Shown: in pieces, positions 26,119-35,465 of the stretch
How the letters are laid out: every line of letters starts with the position of its first letter
Position numbering within the stretch: position 1 is the first letter of the stretch
Assembly: GCA_021791145.1 (NCBI GenBank)
Contig: JAJYXE010000003.1
Coordinates: 38,679-102,678, forward strand
DNA: 64,000 nucleotides
From: Actinomycetes bacterium
GTDB lineage: Bacteria; Actinomycetota; Acidimicrobiia; Acidimicrobiales; RAAP-2
Direction of reading: 5' to 3'
Program-made: the position numbers and the translations under genes
The notes under the pieces: generated by a model
Told to the model about the DNA's origin: nothing
What the model saw: only the letters and a program-made list of their open reading frames with translations
Databases searched by the model: none

Positions 26119-27158
26119 CGGGATGCCTCCGTCGGGTGGTGTGCCTCGGTCGGGTGGTGTGCCTCGGTCGGGTGGTGTGCCTCGGTCGGGTGGTTGGCCT
26201 CGGTCGGGTGGTTGGCCTCGGTCGGGTGGTTGGCTTGGACGACCTTGGAGGGGCTCGGGCGACCGAGGTGCGAGGCCATCCACATCGACACCTCCACCAG
26301 CTGATCGAGGTTCACGCCGGTCTCGACCCCCGCGCCGGCGAGCGCCCAGCAGAGGTCCTCGGTGGCGAGGTTGCCGGTGGCGCTCTTGGCGAAGGGGCAC
26401 CCGCCGATCCCGCCCGCCGACGAGTCGACGGTCGTGACTCCCCAGGCCAGGGCGGCCATCGTGTTGGCCAGCGCCTGCCCGTAGGTGTCGTGGAAGTGGA
26501 CGGCAAGGCGTGTCGCGGGGACCCCGGCTCGGCTGAGCGCGTCCAGGAGCTCGACCACGTGTCCGGTGGTCGCGACGCCGATCGTGTCGCCGAGGCTGAG
26601 CTCGTCCGTCCCCATCTCGAGGAGCCGCTCGCAGACGCCGACGACGTCACCCTCCGCCACCGCTCCCTCCCAGGGGTCGCCGAAGCACATCGACACGTAC
26701 GCGCGCACGGCCATGCCGTCGGACTTTGCCTCGGCGACGACCGGCGCGAACATCCGGAGCGCCTCGTCGCGAGAGCGGTTCAGATTCTTGCGCGCGAACG
26801 TCTCGGTGGCGCTCGCGAACACACACACGTCGCGCACGCCGCACGATCGCGCTCGCTCGAGCCCTGCCAGGTTGGGGACGAGTGCGGGAAGGTGGACGTC
26901 GGGTCTGGTCTCGCGAAGCGGCGTCAGAAGCGCGAAGACCTCCTCGGCGTCGGCGAGCTGGGGGACCCACGCCGGGTTCACGAAGCTCGACGTCTCCACC
27001 GTGGTGAGCCCCGCGCCGACGAGGCGGGTCACGAGCTCAGCCTTGATCTGCGCGGAGAGGATGGTGCGCTCGTTTTGCAAGCCGTCTCGCGGCCCGACCT
27101 CCCAGACCCGGACTCGTTCGGGCAGGTCCGCCCGCCGGTGCACCCATGGAGCGTTCAC
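26115..27158 (-). CDS. Hydroxymethylglutaryl-CoA lyase with repetitive C-terminal tail
   Basis: The 347-residue TIM-barrel enzyme has the HMG-CoA lyase motifs VGPRDGLQNE, ELSLGDTIGVA, the metal-binding HFHDTYGQALAN and the catalytic-Cys loop GGIGGCPFAKSATGN. It cleaves HMG-CoA to acetyl-CoA and acetoacetate, the last step of leucine catabolism. Its GTG start overlaps the biotin-carboxylase stop (GTGA). After residue ~300 the protein ends in six repeats of HHPTEA/NHPTEA, a His-rich tail not expected in the family. Confidence 0.95.
   Translation of the reverse strand: MNAPWVHRRADLPERVRVWEVGPRDGLQNERTILSAQIKAELVTRLVGAGLTTVETSSFVNPAWVPQLADAEEVFALLTPLRETRPDVHLPALVPNLAGLERARSCGVRDVCVFASATETFARKNLNRSRDEALRMFAPVVAEAKSDGMAVRAYVSMCFGDPWEGAVAEGDVVGVCERLLEMGTDELSLGDTIGVATTGHVVELLDALSRAGVPATRLAVHFHDTYGQALANTMAALAWGVTTVDSSAGGIGGCPFAKSATGNLATEDLCWALAGAGVETGVNLDQLVEVSMWMASHLGRPSPSKVVQANHPTEANHPTEANHPTEAHHPTEAHHPTEAHHPTEASR
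26131..26238. repeat. 18-nt tandem repeat x6 at the 3' end of the HMG-CoA lyase gene
   Basis: Six copies of gtcgggtggtgtgcctcg (three with a tg/gt swap) encode the HHPTEA/NHPTEA tail. The array ends 12 nt before the acyl-CoA dehydrogenase ATG on the coding strand, so it also sits in that gene's translation-initiation region. Confidence 0.96.
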
Positions 27159-29305
27159 CCGCCGTCCTCCTCGTCCTCCTCGTCCACGCCGCGGCGCTCG
27201 TCCACGTCCTCCCCGTCCTCCTCGTCCTCGCCGCGGCCCTCGTCGGCACTTGCCTCCACGCGCGCCAACGGTGCGTCGATCCCCACCGACTGCCCAGGCC
27301 GCACGAACAGCTCCGTCACCACTCCGTCCACCGGGGCGACTACCGAGTGCTCCATCTTCATGGCTTCGACCGCGACGAGCTGCTGTCCTGCACGCACCTT
27401 CTCACCGACCCGCACGTGGACGGCGGCGACGACACCGGGCATCGGGCTCGTCACCGGTCCAGAGGCGCCGACCGCCCAAGGCCCCTCGCCCCGCGCCGCA
27501 CGGTCGAATGTGAATTTCCAGGCGTCACCGCGGCGGCCGACCCACACTGCGTCACTCTGGACAGCCGTGCGCCACGTCGTGCTCGAACCGTCGATCGTCA
27601 CGACGAGCCCGGCGACGTCGTGCTCATCCTCGAACCCCTGGTGCTCCTCGGCGCGCACACGCAAGGAAGCCCCGTCGTCCACCCGCGCCTGCGCACCGTC
27701 ACGCAGCCGGCCCCGCACGTGCACCGGGACAAGGCGCCTCCCGTGGCGGAACGCAAGGGTCCAGTCGCGCGGACCCGCGACGGACCAGCCGTCGGGCACC
27801 TCCCAGGGGTCGACGAGCGGACCGGCCGGCTCCAGGCCGGCCGCGAGGCTGCACGCGGCGGCGACCGCCGCGTCGCGGGTGTCCGTGCCGTCGGGGGAGG
27901 ACAGCTCGCTCGAGGTGCGCTCGACGAGCCCGGTGTCCAGCCGGCCGGCAACCACCTCGGGATGCGCGAGCAGCCGGGTCAGGTAGCCGAGGTTGGTCGT
28001 GACGCCCAGCACGGCCATCTCCTCGAGGGCGGACCGCAGCCTGCCGAGCGCCACGCCGCGCGTCTCGCCCCACGCGATCACCTTCGCGAGCATCGGGTCG
28101 TAGCGCGTCCCGATCGTGGCGTCCGCCGCGAGCGCGGCGTCGACGCGGACGTGCGCTCGCCGCGAGGGCTCGTTCACGAGAGCCAGCACGCCGCTGGCCG
28201 GAAGGAATCCTCGTGCAGGATCCTCCGCGTACACGCGTGCCTCGACGGCGTGCCCGCGCGGCACGAGCGACGTCTGTGTGAGAGGGATCGGCTCTCCGGC
28301 CGCCACCCGTAGCTGCCACTCGACGAGGTCCACTCCCAGGACCTCTTCGGTCACGGGGTGCTCGACCTGCAGGCGGGTGTTCATCTCCATGAAGAAGTAC
28401 TGGTCGGGGCGCTCACCCGAGACGATGAACTCGACGGTCCCAGCTCCCACGTACCCGCAGGACCTCGCCGCGTCGAGCGCGCTGCGCGCCATGGCCGCGC
28501 GCGTCGGCGCGTCGAGGACGGGCGAGGGCGTCTCCTCGACGATCTTCTGATGGCGGCGCTGCAGGCTGCACTCGCGCTCGCCCAGGTGCACCACGTTGCC
28601 CATCGTGTCGGCGAAGACTTGGACCTCGATGTGCCGTGGGCGCTCGATCCAGCGCTCCACGAGGAGGGTCCCGTCACCGAACGCACCCTGCGCCTCGCGC
28701 CGTGCGGCGGCGATCGCGGGCCGGAGGTCCCGAGCGGCGCTCACCCGCCTCATGCCCTTCCCCCCGCCGCCCGCGGCGGGCTTGAGGAGGACCGGCAGGC
28801 CGACGTCGAGCGCCGCCGCCGCCAGCGCATCGTCGTCCATGCCGGGACGCCCCGCACCCGGGACGACCGGCACGCCCGCCGCAGAGACGGTCTCCTTGGC
28901 GCGGATCTTGTCCCCCATCGCCTCGATGGCCCCGGGCGGAGGGCCGATCCACACGAGCCCCGCCCCCATCACCGCGCGAGCGAACGCGGGGTCCTCCGAC
29001 AAGAACCCGTAGCCGGGGTGCACGGCGTCGGCGCGTGCAGCCTTCGCGGCATCCACGATCGAGCTTGCGTCGAGATAGCCGTCGACTGCGACGGCCTCGT
29101 CGGCCACCCGGGTGTGCACGGCGTCGGCGTCGTCCGGCGCGAACACCGCCACCGAGCGGATGCCGAGCGCGCGCAGCGTCCGGCAGATGCGCACGACGAT
29201 CTCGCCGCGATTGGCGACGAGGACCGAGCGGATCGAGCCGAGGGAGCCCACGGGGTCCGCCGGGCCGAGGGAGCCCACCGGGTCCACGGGGGTGCCCGCG
29301 CTCAC
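27155..29305 (-). CDS. Acyl-CoA carboxylase biotin-carboxylase/BCCP subunit (probable methylcrotonyl-CoA carboxylase alpha)
   Basis: The 716-residue protein has biotin carboxylase (SVLVANRGEIVVRICRTLRALG, ATP-grasp KPAAGGGGKGMR, EMNTRLQVEHPVTEEVLG), a middle BT-like domain and a C-terminal biotinyl domain with the target lysine in AMKMEHS (~650). The partner carboxyltransferase is 13 nt upstream and HMG-CoA lyase overlaps its 3' end. This fits the leucine-degradation carboxylase, as at the M. tuberculosis accA1-accD1 locus. The extreme C-terminus is very acidic (Glu/Asp-rich). The GTG at 29305 is used because longer frames run into the upstream gene. Confidence 0.93.
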   Translation of the reverse strand: MSAGTPVDPVGSLGPADPVGSLGSIRSVLVANRGEIVVRICRTLRALGIRSVAVFAPDDADAVHTRVADEAVAVDGYLDASSIVDAAKAARADAVHPGYGFLSEDPAFARAVMGAGLVWIGPPPGAIEAMGDKIRAKETVSAAGVPVVPGAGRPGMDDDALAAAALDVGLPVLLKPAAGGGGKGMRRVSAARDLRPAIAAARREAQGAFGDGTLLVERWIERPRHIEVQVFADTMGNVVHLGERECSLQRRHQKIVEETPSPVLDAPTRAAMARSALDAARSCGYVGAGTVEFIVSGERPDQYFFMEMNTRLQVEHPVTEEVLGVDLVEWQLRVAAGEPIPLTQTSLVPRGHAVEARVYAEDPARGFLPASGVLALVNEPSRRAHVRVDAALAADATIGTRYDPMLAKVIAWGETRGVALGRLRSALEEMAVLGVTTNLGYLTRLLAHPEVVAGRLDTGLVERTSSELSSPDGTDTRDAAVAAACSLAAGLEPAGPLVDPWEVPDGWSVAGPRDWTLAFRHGRRLVPVHVRGRLRDGAQARVDDGASLRVRAEEHQGFEDEHDVAGLVVTIDGSSTTWRTAVQSDAVWVGRRGDAWKFTFDRAARGEGPWAVGASGPVTSPMPGVVAAVHVRVGEKVRAGQQLVAVEAMKMEHSVVAPVDGVVTELFVRPGQSVGIDAPLARVEASADEGRGEDEEDGEDVDERRGVDEEDEEDGG
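29238..29291. repeat. 27-nt tandem repeat x2 at the N-terminus of the biotin-carboxylase gene
   Basis: Two copies encode a DPVGSLG repeat between the start codon and the conserved SVLVANRGE. In frame. Confidence 0.85.
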
Positions 29306-29318
29306 GCCGGCCTCGAAG

Positions 29319-30965
29319 TCACATCCGGAAGACGCCGTAGCCGACGTCCTCGAGCGGTGCGTGCGCGGCCGCGGACAGCCCCAGCCCGACGATCCTGCGG
29401 GTGTCAAGCGGGTCGATCACGCCATCGTCCCACAGCCGGGCCGTCGAGTAGTACGGGTTGCCCTGCTCTTCGTACTGCGCACGGAGGGGAACCTTGAACG
29501 CTTCTTCCTCCTCGGCGCTCCAACTCCCCCCGCGCGCTTCGACCTGGTCGCGCCGGATCGTCGCGAGCACTGACGCCGCCTGCTCACCGCCCATCACCGA
29601 GATGCGGGCGTTGGGCCACATCCACAGGAAGCGGGGGCTGTACGCGCGCCCGCACATCGAGTAGTTGCCCGCGCCGAAGCTGCCGCCGATCACGACGGTG
29701 AGCTTCGGGACCCTCGCGCACGAGACGGCCGTGACCATCTTGGCCCCGTGCTTGGCGATGCCCCCTGCCTCGTAGTCGCGCCCCACCATGAACCCGCTGA
29801 TGTTCTGCAGGAAGAGCAGCGGCACGCAGCGCCGGTCGCACAGCTCGATGAAGTGCGCACCTTTCAGCGCAGACTCCGAGAAGAGCACCCCGTTGTTCGC
29901 CACGACACCGACGGGGTGGCCCCAGACGTGGGCGAAGCCGCACACCAAGGTCGGACCGTACTCGGCCTTGAACTCCAAGAACCTCGAGCCGTCGACGATG
30001 CGGCCGACGACCTCCCGGACGTCGTAAGGGGTTCGCAGATCAGCGGGGACCACGCCGTACAGGTCGGCGACGTCGAGCACGGGCTGCTCGGGCGGCGCGG
30101 AGTCCCAGGGGCGCGCGGGTGCATCCTGCACGGCTTGCATCCCGAGGGTCGAGACGATCTCCCGCACGATGGCCAGCGCCTCACGATCGTCGTGGGCCAG
30201 GTGATCGGTGACGCCGGACCGGCGGGCGTGGAGGTCTCCGCCTCCGAGGTCCTCGGCCGAGACGACCTCCCCCGTCGCCGCCTTCACGAGGGGCGGTCCG
30301 CCGAGGAAGATGGTGCCCTGGTTCCTCACGATGACCGCCTCGTCGCTCATCGCGGGCACGTAGGCACCGCCTGCCGTGCAGGACCCGAGCACGGCGGCGA
30401 TCTGCGCGATGCCCTTCTCCGACATCGTCGCTTGGTTGAAGAAGATCCGGCCGAAATGCTCTCGGTCGGGGAAGACCTCGTCCTGGAGCGGCAGGTACGC
30501 ACCCCCGGAGTCGACGAGGTAGACGCAGGGCAGGCGATTGGCGAGCGCCACCTCCTGGGCACGCAGGTGCTTCTTCACCGTCAACGGGTAGTAGGTGCCG
30601 CCCTTCACCGTCGCGTCGTTCACCACGATGACGCATTCCCTCCCCGCCACCCTCCCGATGCCGCAGATGATCCCCGCGGCCGGGGCTTCGTCGTCGTAGC
30701 AGCCCGTCGCGGCGAGCGGCGAGAGCTCGAGGAACGGCGAGCCAAGGTCGAGGAGCTGTGCCAAGCGTTCCCTCGGGAGCAGCTTCCCTCGCTCGACGTG
30801 CCGTCGCCGAGCCGACTCGGGTCCGCCGAGCGCCGCGCGTTCGAGGCGTGCACGGAGGTCTGCGACGAGCTCGCGGTGACGCGCGGCGTTCCGCTGAAAG
30901 TCCGGCGTCGAGGGGTCGGCCGTCGAGCTGAGGACGGGGAACGGCGCAGGCGACACCCGGGTCAT
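29319..30965 (-). CDS. Carboxyltransferase subunit, probable methylcrotonyl-CoA carboxylase beta
   Basis: The 548-residue crotonase-fold carboxyltransferase has the MCC-beta hallmark [25 protein letters not shown], then [18 protein letters not shown], the oxyanion segment [17 protein letters not shown] and [37 protein letters not shown]. It transfers carboxyl from biotin to 3-methylcrotonyl-CoA. It is first in the operon, and the promoter carries a perfect TetR-type palindrome at 30976-30991. Confidence 0.94.
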   Translation of the reverse strand: MTRVSPAPFPVLSSTADPSTPDFQRNAARHRELVADLRARLERAALGGPESARRRHVERGKLLPRERLAQLLDLGSPFLELSPLAATGCYDDEAPAAGIICGIGRVAGRECVIVVNDATVKGGTYYPLTVKKHLRAQEVALANRLPCVYLVDSGGAYLPLQDEVFPDREHFGRIFFNQATMSEKGIAQIAAVLGSCTAGGAYVPAMSDEAVIVRNQGTIFLGGPPLVKAATGEVVSAEDLGGGDLHARRSGVTDHLAHDDREALAIVREIVSTLGMQAVQDAPARPWDSAPPEQPVLDVADLYGVVPADLRTPYDVREVVGRIVDGSRFLEFKAEYGPTLVCGFAHVWGHPVGVVANNGVLFSESALKGAHFIELCDRRCVPLLFLQNISGFMVGRDYEAGGIAKHGAKMVTAVSCARVPKLTVVIGGSFGAGNYSMCGRAYSPRFLWMWPNARISVMGGEQAASVLATIRRDQVEARGGSWSAEEEEAFKVPLRAQYEEQGNPYYSTARLWDDGVIDPLDTRRIVGLGLSAAAHAPLEDVGYGVFRM

Positions 30966-30975
30966 CGCCGGATAT

Positions 30976-30991
30976 GTTAGCGATCGCTAAC
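30976..30991. promoter_or_regulatory. 16-bp perfect palindrome GTTAGCGATCGCTAAC (putative TetR operator)
   Basis: The palindrome sits 11 nt upstream of the carboxyltransferase ATG and 21 nt upstream of the divergent TetR gene, where it could repress both. It fits GTTA-N8-TAAC, as does a site at 46714-46729 in front of a second acyl-CoA dehydrogenase. Confidence 0.75.
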
Positions 30992-31012
30992 TAGTTCCGC
31001 TAGTTTCGTGCT

Positions 31013-31669
31013 GTGCCCGCCGCCACCTCCGGCCCCGCCGCCACCTCCGGCCCCGCTGGCGCCTCCGGCCCCGCCGCCGCCACGCCGCGGCACGCGCCAC
31101 GGACCCCTCGTACCCGCGGACGCAGGCAGCGGATCCTGGCGTGCGCCGCGCAGCTGTTCGCCGCCCGTGGCTTCCATGGGGTGTCCGTCGACGACCTCGG
31201 CGCGGCCGCGGGGGTGACCGGCCCCGCGCTGTACCGTCACTTCCGAGCGAAGGAGGACATCCTCGCGGAGCTCCTCGTCGGGGTGAGCCAGCGACTGCTC
31301 GACGGGGGGAGGGCGCGCGTCCGCGACGCGAAGGACGACCAAGAGGCGCTCGGGGCGTTGGTCGAGTTCCACGTCGAGTTCGCGTTGGACGAGCCGGACG
31401 TCATCACGGTCCAGACGCGTGACCTCGAGAGCCTTCCCACCCCGGCGCGCCGTGCCGTGCGGGCCCTGCAGCACGACTACGTCTCAGTGTGGACGGACGT
31501 CGTCGAGCGGCTGACCGGCTGCACCCGGCAGCACGCTGTCGCTGCAGCGCATGCCGCGTTCGGCCTCATGAATTCCACCCCGCACTCGGCTCGCCTCCCC
31601 AGATCGGAGATGGCGGCGCTCCTTCGCCAGATGGCCGGCGCAGCGCTGCGATCGGCCGCCGGCGCCTGA
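31013..31669 (+). CDS. TetR-family regulator, probable repressor of the leucine-catabolic operon
   Basis: The 218-residue protein has an N-terminal low-complexity Ala/Gly/Pro segment from an 18-nt repeat, then a TetR HTH (RRQRILACAAQLFAARGFHGVSVDDLGAAAGVTGPALYRHFRAKEDIL, ~38-84) and a ligand domain resembling acyl-CoA-responsive TetR proteins (TVQTRDLESLPTPARR). It diverges from the carboxylase operon across the 16-bp palindrome. The M. tuberculosis accA1-accD1 locus has a comparable TetR neighbour. Ligand and regulon are inferred. Confidence 0.9.
   Translation: MPAATSGPAATSGPAGASGPAAATPRHAPRTPRTRGRRQRILACAAQLFAARGFHGVSVDDLGAAAGVTGPALYRHFRAKEDILAELLVGVSQRLLDGGRARVRDAKDDQEALGALVEFHVEFALDEPDVITVQTRDLESLPTPARRAVRALQHDYVSVWTDVVERLTGCTRQHAVAAAHAAFGLMNSTPHSARLPRSEMAALLRQMAGAALRSAAGA
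31019..31072. repeat. 18-nt tandem repeat x3 at the N-terminus of the TetR gene
   Basis: Copies of gccgccacctccggcccc encode AATSGP repeats ahead of the HTH domain. In frame. Confidence 0.9.
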
Positions 31670-31725
31670 GCGCGCGGCGGGGGAAGGGAGGCGGCGACCG
31701 AGTGGCCGCCGGGAACGCTCGACCG

Positions 31726-32388
31726 TCAGGCGAGGACGGCGATCGTGGAGGGCGGTCGCGGGACCACGAGCGTGGGCTCGGTCGCCTTCTGGACGTCGGC
31801 GACGGTCACGCCGGGGGCGACCTCTCGTAGGACCAGCCCCTCTGGCGCCACGTCGATCACCGCGAGGTCGGTGATGATCCTGTCCACCACGCCTGCGCCG
31901 GTGAGCGGCAGGGAGCAGCGCTCCACGATCTTGTAGGAGCCGTCCTTCGCCACGTGCTCCATCATTACGATGACCCGCCCCACCCCGTGCACGAGGTCCA
32001 TCGCCCCTCCCATCCCCTTCACCATCTTGCCGGGGATCATCCAGTTCGCGAGGTCCCCGGTTGCCGAGACCTGCATCGCGCCAAGGACCGCGGCGTCAAC
32101 GTGCCCGCCGCGGATCATGCCGAAGGAGAGCGAAGAGTCGAAGAACGACGCGCCGGGCTCCACGGTGACGGTCTCCTTGCCGGCGTTGATGAGATCGGGA
32201 TCCTCTTCGCCTTCGTAAGGGTACGGCCCGACCCCGAGGATCCCGTTCTCGCTCTGCAGCACGACGTGGACGCCGGGTGGGAGATGATTGGAGATCAGCG
32301 TCGGCATACCGATGCCGAGGTTCACGTACTCCCCGTCTTGAAGGTCCATCGCGGCGCGCGCCGCCATCTGCGCGTGAGTCAGGCTCAT
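31726..32388 (-). CDS. scoB: 3-oxoacid CoA-transferase subunit B
   Basis: The 220-residue subunit has the catalytic glutamate motif [28 protein letters not shown] at the start and [20 protein letters not shown]. With subunit A it moves CoA from succinyl-CoA to acetoacetate. HMG-CoA lyase 5 kb away makes acetoacetate, so the two operons form one route. Its ATG overlaps the subunit A stop (ATGA). Confidence 0.95.
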   Translation of the reverse strand: MSLTHAQMAARAAMDLQDGEYVNLGIGMPTLISNHLPPGVHVVLQSENGILGVGPYPYEGEEDPDLINAGKETVTVEPGASFFDSSLSFGMIRGGHVDAAVLGAMQVSATGDLANWMIPGKMVKGMGGAMDLVHGVGRVIVMMEHVAKDGSYKIVERCSLPLTGAGVVDRIITDLAVIDVAPEGLVLREVAPGVTVADVQKATEPTLVVPRPPSTIAVLA

Positions 32389-33212
32389 GCGCGCACCTCC
32401 TGGGCCGCGGGTGGCTCGTCTCGCGCGGCGGCCGGGAGGGCTGTTGGGTCACCCGCACGGGCGCGCAGCGTTCGCTTCTCGATGCGCTTCTCGCGCGTCG
32501 TGTCCGCCTGCACGACCCGCTGGACGAAGATCCCCGGCAGGTGCACGGCTGCAGGGTCGAGCGCTCCAGCCGGAACCAGCTCCTCGACCTCGGCGATCGT
32601 CACCCTGCCGGCCATCGCGCAGAGAGGGTTGAAGTTCCGGCTTGCCTTTTCGAAGAAGAGGTTGCCGGCAGTGTCGCCTCGGCTGGCACGGACGAGGGCG
32701 AAGTCGGTCGTGACGGCATGCTCCAGCACGTACTTGCGTCCTTCGAACTCGCGCACCTCGCGCGGCGGCGACGCGAGCGTGACGCTGCCGTCCGCCCCAT
32801 AACGCCAAGGGAGTCCCCCCTCTGCGATCAGGGTGCCGACCCCGGCAGGCGTGTAGAAGGCAGGGATCCCGCACCCGCCGGCGCGCAGCCGCTCAGCGAG
32901 CGTGCCTTGGGGAACGAGCTCCACCTCGAGCTCACCGGCAAGGAACTGCCGCGCGAACTCCTTGTTCTCACCGACGTACGAACCGGTCACGCGCACGATG
33001 CGGTGCTCGTCGAGCAGCCGGCCGAGCCCCCAGCCGTCGACGCCGCAATTGTTGGAGACCACGGCGAGGTCGGTGGCGCCGCTCTCGACGAGCGCGTCGA
33101 TGAGGTCGATCGGCACCCCGCACATCCCGAACCCCCCGACCGCGAGCGATGCGCCGTCGCCGATGTCCGCCACGGCCGCCGACGGGCTGTCGACGAGCTT
33201 GCTCGATGCCAT
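32385..33212 (-). CDS. scoA: 3-oxoacid CoA-transferase subunit A
   Basis: The 275-residue subunit has the glycine-rich CoA loop [28 protein letters not shown] and the family strand [21 protein letters not shown]. It pairs with the overlapping subunit B. About 40 extra residues after the conserved domain are Ala/Arg-rich. The ATG at 33212 has a GGAGG-like site upstream. Confidence 0.95.
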   Translation of the reverse strand: MASSKLVDSPSAAVADIGDGASLAVGGFGMCGVPIDLIDALVESGATDLAVVSNNCGVDGWGLGRLLDEHRIVRVTGSYVGENKEFARQFLAGELEVELVPQGTLAERLRAGGCGIPAFYTPAGVGTLIAEGGLPWRYGADGSVTLASPPREVREFEGRKYVLEHAVTTDFALVRASRGDTAGNLFFEKASRNFNPLCAMAGRVTIAEVEELVPAGALDPAAVHLPGIFVQRVVQADTTREKRIEKRTLRARAGDPTALPAAARDEPPAAQEVRA

Positions 33213-33296
33213 GGAACCTCCTCCAACGTCCCAGCCACGCTACCGCTGCGCGAGGATCCTCTGAGTGAGGGCGTTGACGCTTCCGGGGCGAGGGAC

Positions 33297-33653
33297 ATGA
33301 GCGCCGTCACGATCTACGGACTGTGCGCCGTGTCCTTCATGATGGGGATGTACGCGCTCGAGCGCCGTGGCCGCGTCTTCATCGTCGGCTTCGCGCTCGG
33401 GTGCCTGCTCTCGAGCGCGTACGGGTTCCTGTCGGGCGCGTGGCCCTTCGGCGCGGTCGAGATCGTCTGGTGCGGCGTGGCGCTGATGCGGCTGCGCCGG
33501 CCGCCCACGGTCCCGGCGGACGCCACGCTCGCGCCGGCGGATCCCGCCGGCCCGCCGGCAGAGCGTCCCCGCACGACTGGAGCCGGCGACCCTGCAGACC
33601 CACGTCGGGGCCCCTCACCCACCGACGATCCGCGTAGCATCGAGGGCTCGTGA
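33297..33653 (+). CDS. Small membrane protein of unknown function
   Basis: The 118-residue protein has two or three predicted membrane segments in residues 1-65 (VTIYGLCAVSFMMGMYAL, VFIVGFALGCLLSSAYGFL, WPFGAVEIVWCGVALMRL) and a disordered Pro-rich tail. Similar short proteins are common in actinobacteria and unnamed. Its TGA overlaps the kynureninase GTG (GTGA), so the two are translated together. Confidence 0.7.
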   Translation: MSAVTIYGLCAVSFMMGMYALERRGRVFIVGFALGCLLSSAYGFLSGAWPFGAVEIVWCGVALMRLRRPPTVPADATLAPADPAGPPAERPRTTGAGDPADPRRGPSPTDDPRSIEGS

Positions 33654-34864
33654 CGACGACCGACTCGACGTGGACCCTCGACCGTGCCAGGTCACTCGAC
33701 GCGGAGGACCCGATCGGCGACGTGCGCAAGAGGTTCTCGCTGCCGCCCGGCGTCATCTATTTGAACGGCAACTCGCTCGGGCCTCTGCCTCGCACAGCCG
33801 GCTCGCGGGTCCGGCGGACCGTCGAGGACGAGTGGGGCGCCTCGCTGTCCTCGGGATGGACCGGCCAGGGGTGGATGGACGCGCCCCAGCGCCTCGGGGA
33901 CCGGATCGCGCCTCTCATCGGCGCGGGTCCCGGCGAAGTGCTCGTCGCGGACACGACGTCGGTCGCGCTCGCCAAGCTCCTCGGTGCCGCGCTCGCCGCT
34001 CGCCCGGAACGGCACACCGTCGTGTCCAGCTCCGACAACTTCCCGAGCGATCTTTACGTGGCAGCCGGCGTCGCCCGACGTGCAGGTGCGTCGTTGAAGG
34101 TGGTCGACCGGGCCGAGCTCGCCGAGACCTTGGACGGTCTCGCCGGCGACGTCGCGGTGTGCTGCCTCACCCAGGTCGACTTTCGCACCGGAGCGCTCCT
34201 CGACCTTCCGGCGGTCACCGAGGCCGTCCATGCGGCCGGTGCGCTCGCGCTGTGGGATCTCTGCCACTCCGCGGGCGTCGTGCCGGTCGGCTGCGAGACC
34301 AACGGAGTCGACCTCGCCGTCGGGTGCACGTACAAGTACCTGAGCGCAGGACCGGGCGCTCCCAGCTTCGTGTACGTCCGTCGAGCGCTCCAAGAGCCCC
34401 TCGACAACCCGATACCCGGCTGGCTCGGCCACGCGGATCCGTTCGGGTTCGATCTTCGTTGGGAGCCGGCACGCGGCATCCGCAAGTTCCTCACCTCGAC
34501 GCCGCCCGTCCTGGCCCTGAGCGCGCTCGACGCTGCCCTCGACATCTTCGGAGGCGTCGCGATCGAGCAGGTACGCGAAAAGTCCATGGCGCTCGGTGAG
34601 CTCTTCGTCGAGGTCGTGGAGACCGCCGCGGTGCCTGGTCTCGAGCTCGCGTCGCCCCGGGAGCCCCATGCGCGCGGCGCGCAGGTGTCCCTGCGCCACC
34701 CTCGGGCAGCAGAGCTCCTCGGGGCGGCGGCCGCGCGCGGGGTGGTCGGCGACCTCCGGCCCCCCTCCCTCTGCCGGTTCGGTCTCGCGCCCCTCGCACT
34801 GTCGTTCGAGGACGTCTTCAACGGAGCCACCGCCGTCGTCGACGCGGCGCGATCACTCGAATAG
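33650..34864 (+). CDS. kynU: Kynureninase
   Basis: The 404-residue PLP enzyme has YLNGNSLGPLP near the N-terminus, SDNFPSDLY, LWDLCHSAGVVPV and the PLP lysine in VGCTYKYLSAGPGAPSFVYV. It hydrolyses kynurenine (or 3-hydroxykynurenine) to anthranilate plus alanine in tryptophan degradation. No other kynurenine-pathway gene is in the window. GTG start overlapping the small membrane protein gene. Confidence 0.93.
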   Translation: MTTTDSTWTLDRARSLDAEDPIGDVRKRFSLPPGVIYLNGNSLGPLPRTAGSRVRRTVEDEWGASLSSGWTGQGWMDAPQRLGDRIAPLIGAGPGEVLVADTTSVALAKLLGAALAARPERHTVVSSSDNFPSDLYVAAGVARRAGASLKVVDRAELAETLDGLAGDVAVCCLTQVDFRTGALLDLPAVTEAVHAAGALALWDLCHSAGVVPVGCETNGVDLAVGCTYKYLSAGPGAPSFVYVRRALQEPLDNPIPGWLGHADPFGFDLRWEPARGIRKFLTSTPPVLALSALDAALDIFGGVAIEQVREKSMALGELFVEVVETAAVPGLELASPREPHARGAQVSLRHPRAAELLGAAAARGVVGDLRPPSLCRFGLAPLALSFEDVFNGATAVVDAARSLE

Positions 34865-34910
34865 CCACGGCGTCGCCTTTCTCCAGCCTCGCCTCGCTAG
34901 CCTGGCCGTC

Positions 34911-35465
34911 GTGAGCGTCCCCGTCCCGCTCGGCGAGCTCGCCGCCGCCTTGGCTCGACGTGGCAACTGGGTCTATCTCCTCACCGTCGGCGACGATCAG
35001 CGGGCGCACTGCGTGGCGTCGCCCCTCGCGTGGGCAGGCGGCGAGATCGAAGTGCAGGCCGGGACGACGTCGCGACGCAACGCCACGGCACGCGGGAACG
35101 CGGTGCTCCTCTCGCCTCCGTGCCTCTCGCCTGCACGCTTCTCGCCTCCTGTCTCACCGCCCGAGGACGCCGGCGGTGACCATCTCGACGCCTACAGTCT
35201 CATCGTTGACGCCGAGGTGCCCGGCACCGACGGCGGGTCGCCAGCAGGCACCCTGCGAGTGCGGCCGACCCACGCGGTGCTCCACCGTCCTGCACCCGCT
35301 CTCCCCGGCGGCCCCGGCCACGACTGCGTCCACCTCTATGAGCGACCCGCTATGAGCGACCCGCGGAGTGACCCCCCCTCGGGCATGACCGCGCTCGGAC
35401 ATGACCGCCCTCAGGGTTCGGCAGGGAGCGAGGGCGGCCGTCTGCCACGAAGCCGTTGGACGTAG
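34911..35465 (+). CDS. PPOX-type flavin/F420-binding protein
   Basis: The 184-residue protein has a split-barrel PPOX-like domain (VPLGELAAALARRGNWVYLLTVGDDQRAHCVA, then RRNATARGNAVLLSPP, DAYSLIVDAEV). A short SPP-rich insertion follows the middle strand and a low-complexity tail follows residue ~150. Cofactor and substrate are unknown. Its 3' end overlaps the convergent metallo-hydrolase by 55 nt. The GTG at 34911 is the start matching the domain boundary. Confidence 0.75.
   Translation: MSVPVPLGELAAALARRGNWVYLLTVGDDQRAHCVASPLAWAGGEIEVQAGTTSRRNATARGNAVLLSPPCLSPARFSPPVSPPEDAGGDHLDAYSLIVDAEVPGTDGGSPAGTLRVRPTHAVLHRPAPALPGGPGHDCVHLYERPAMSDPRSDPPSGMTALGHDRPQGSAGSEGGRLPRSRWT

Noticed and set aside
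21979..26304. Very long plus-strand open frame opposite the oxidoreductase and acyl-CoA dehydrogenase
   Set aside because: Low-complexity Arg/Ala/Asp/Glu-rich shadow of two clear minus-strand genes.
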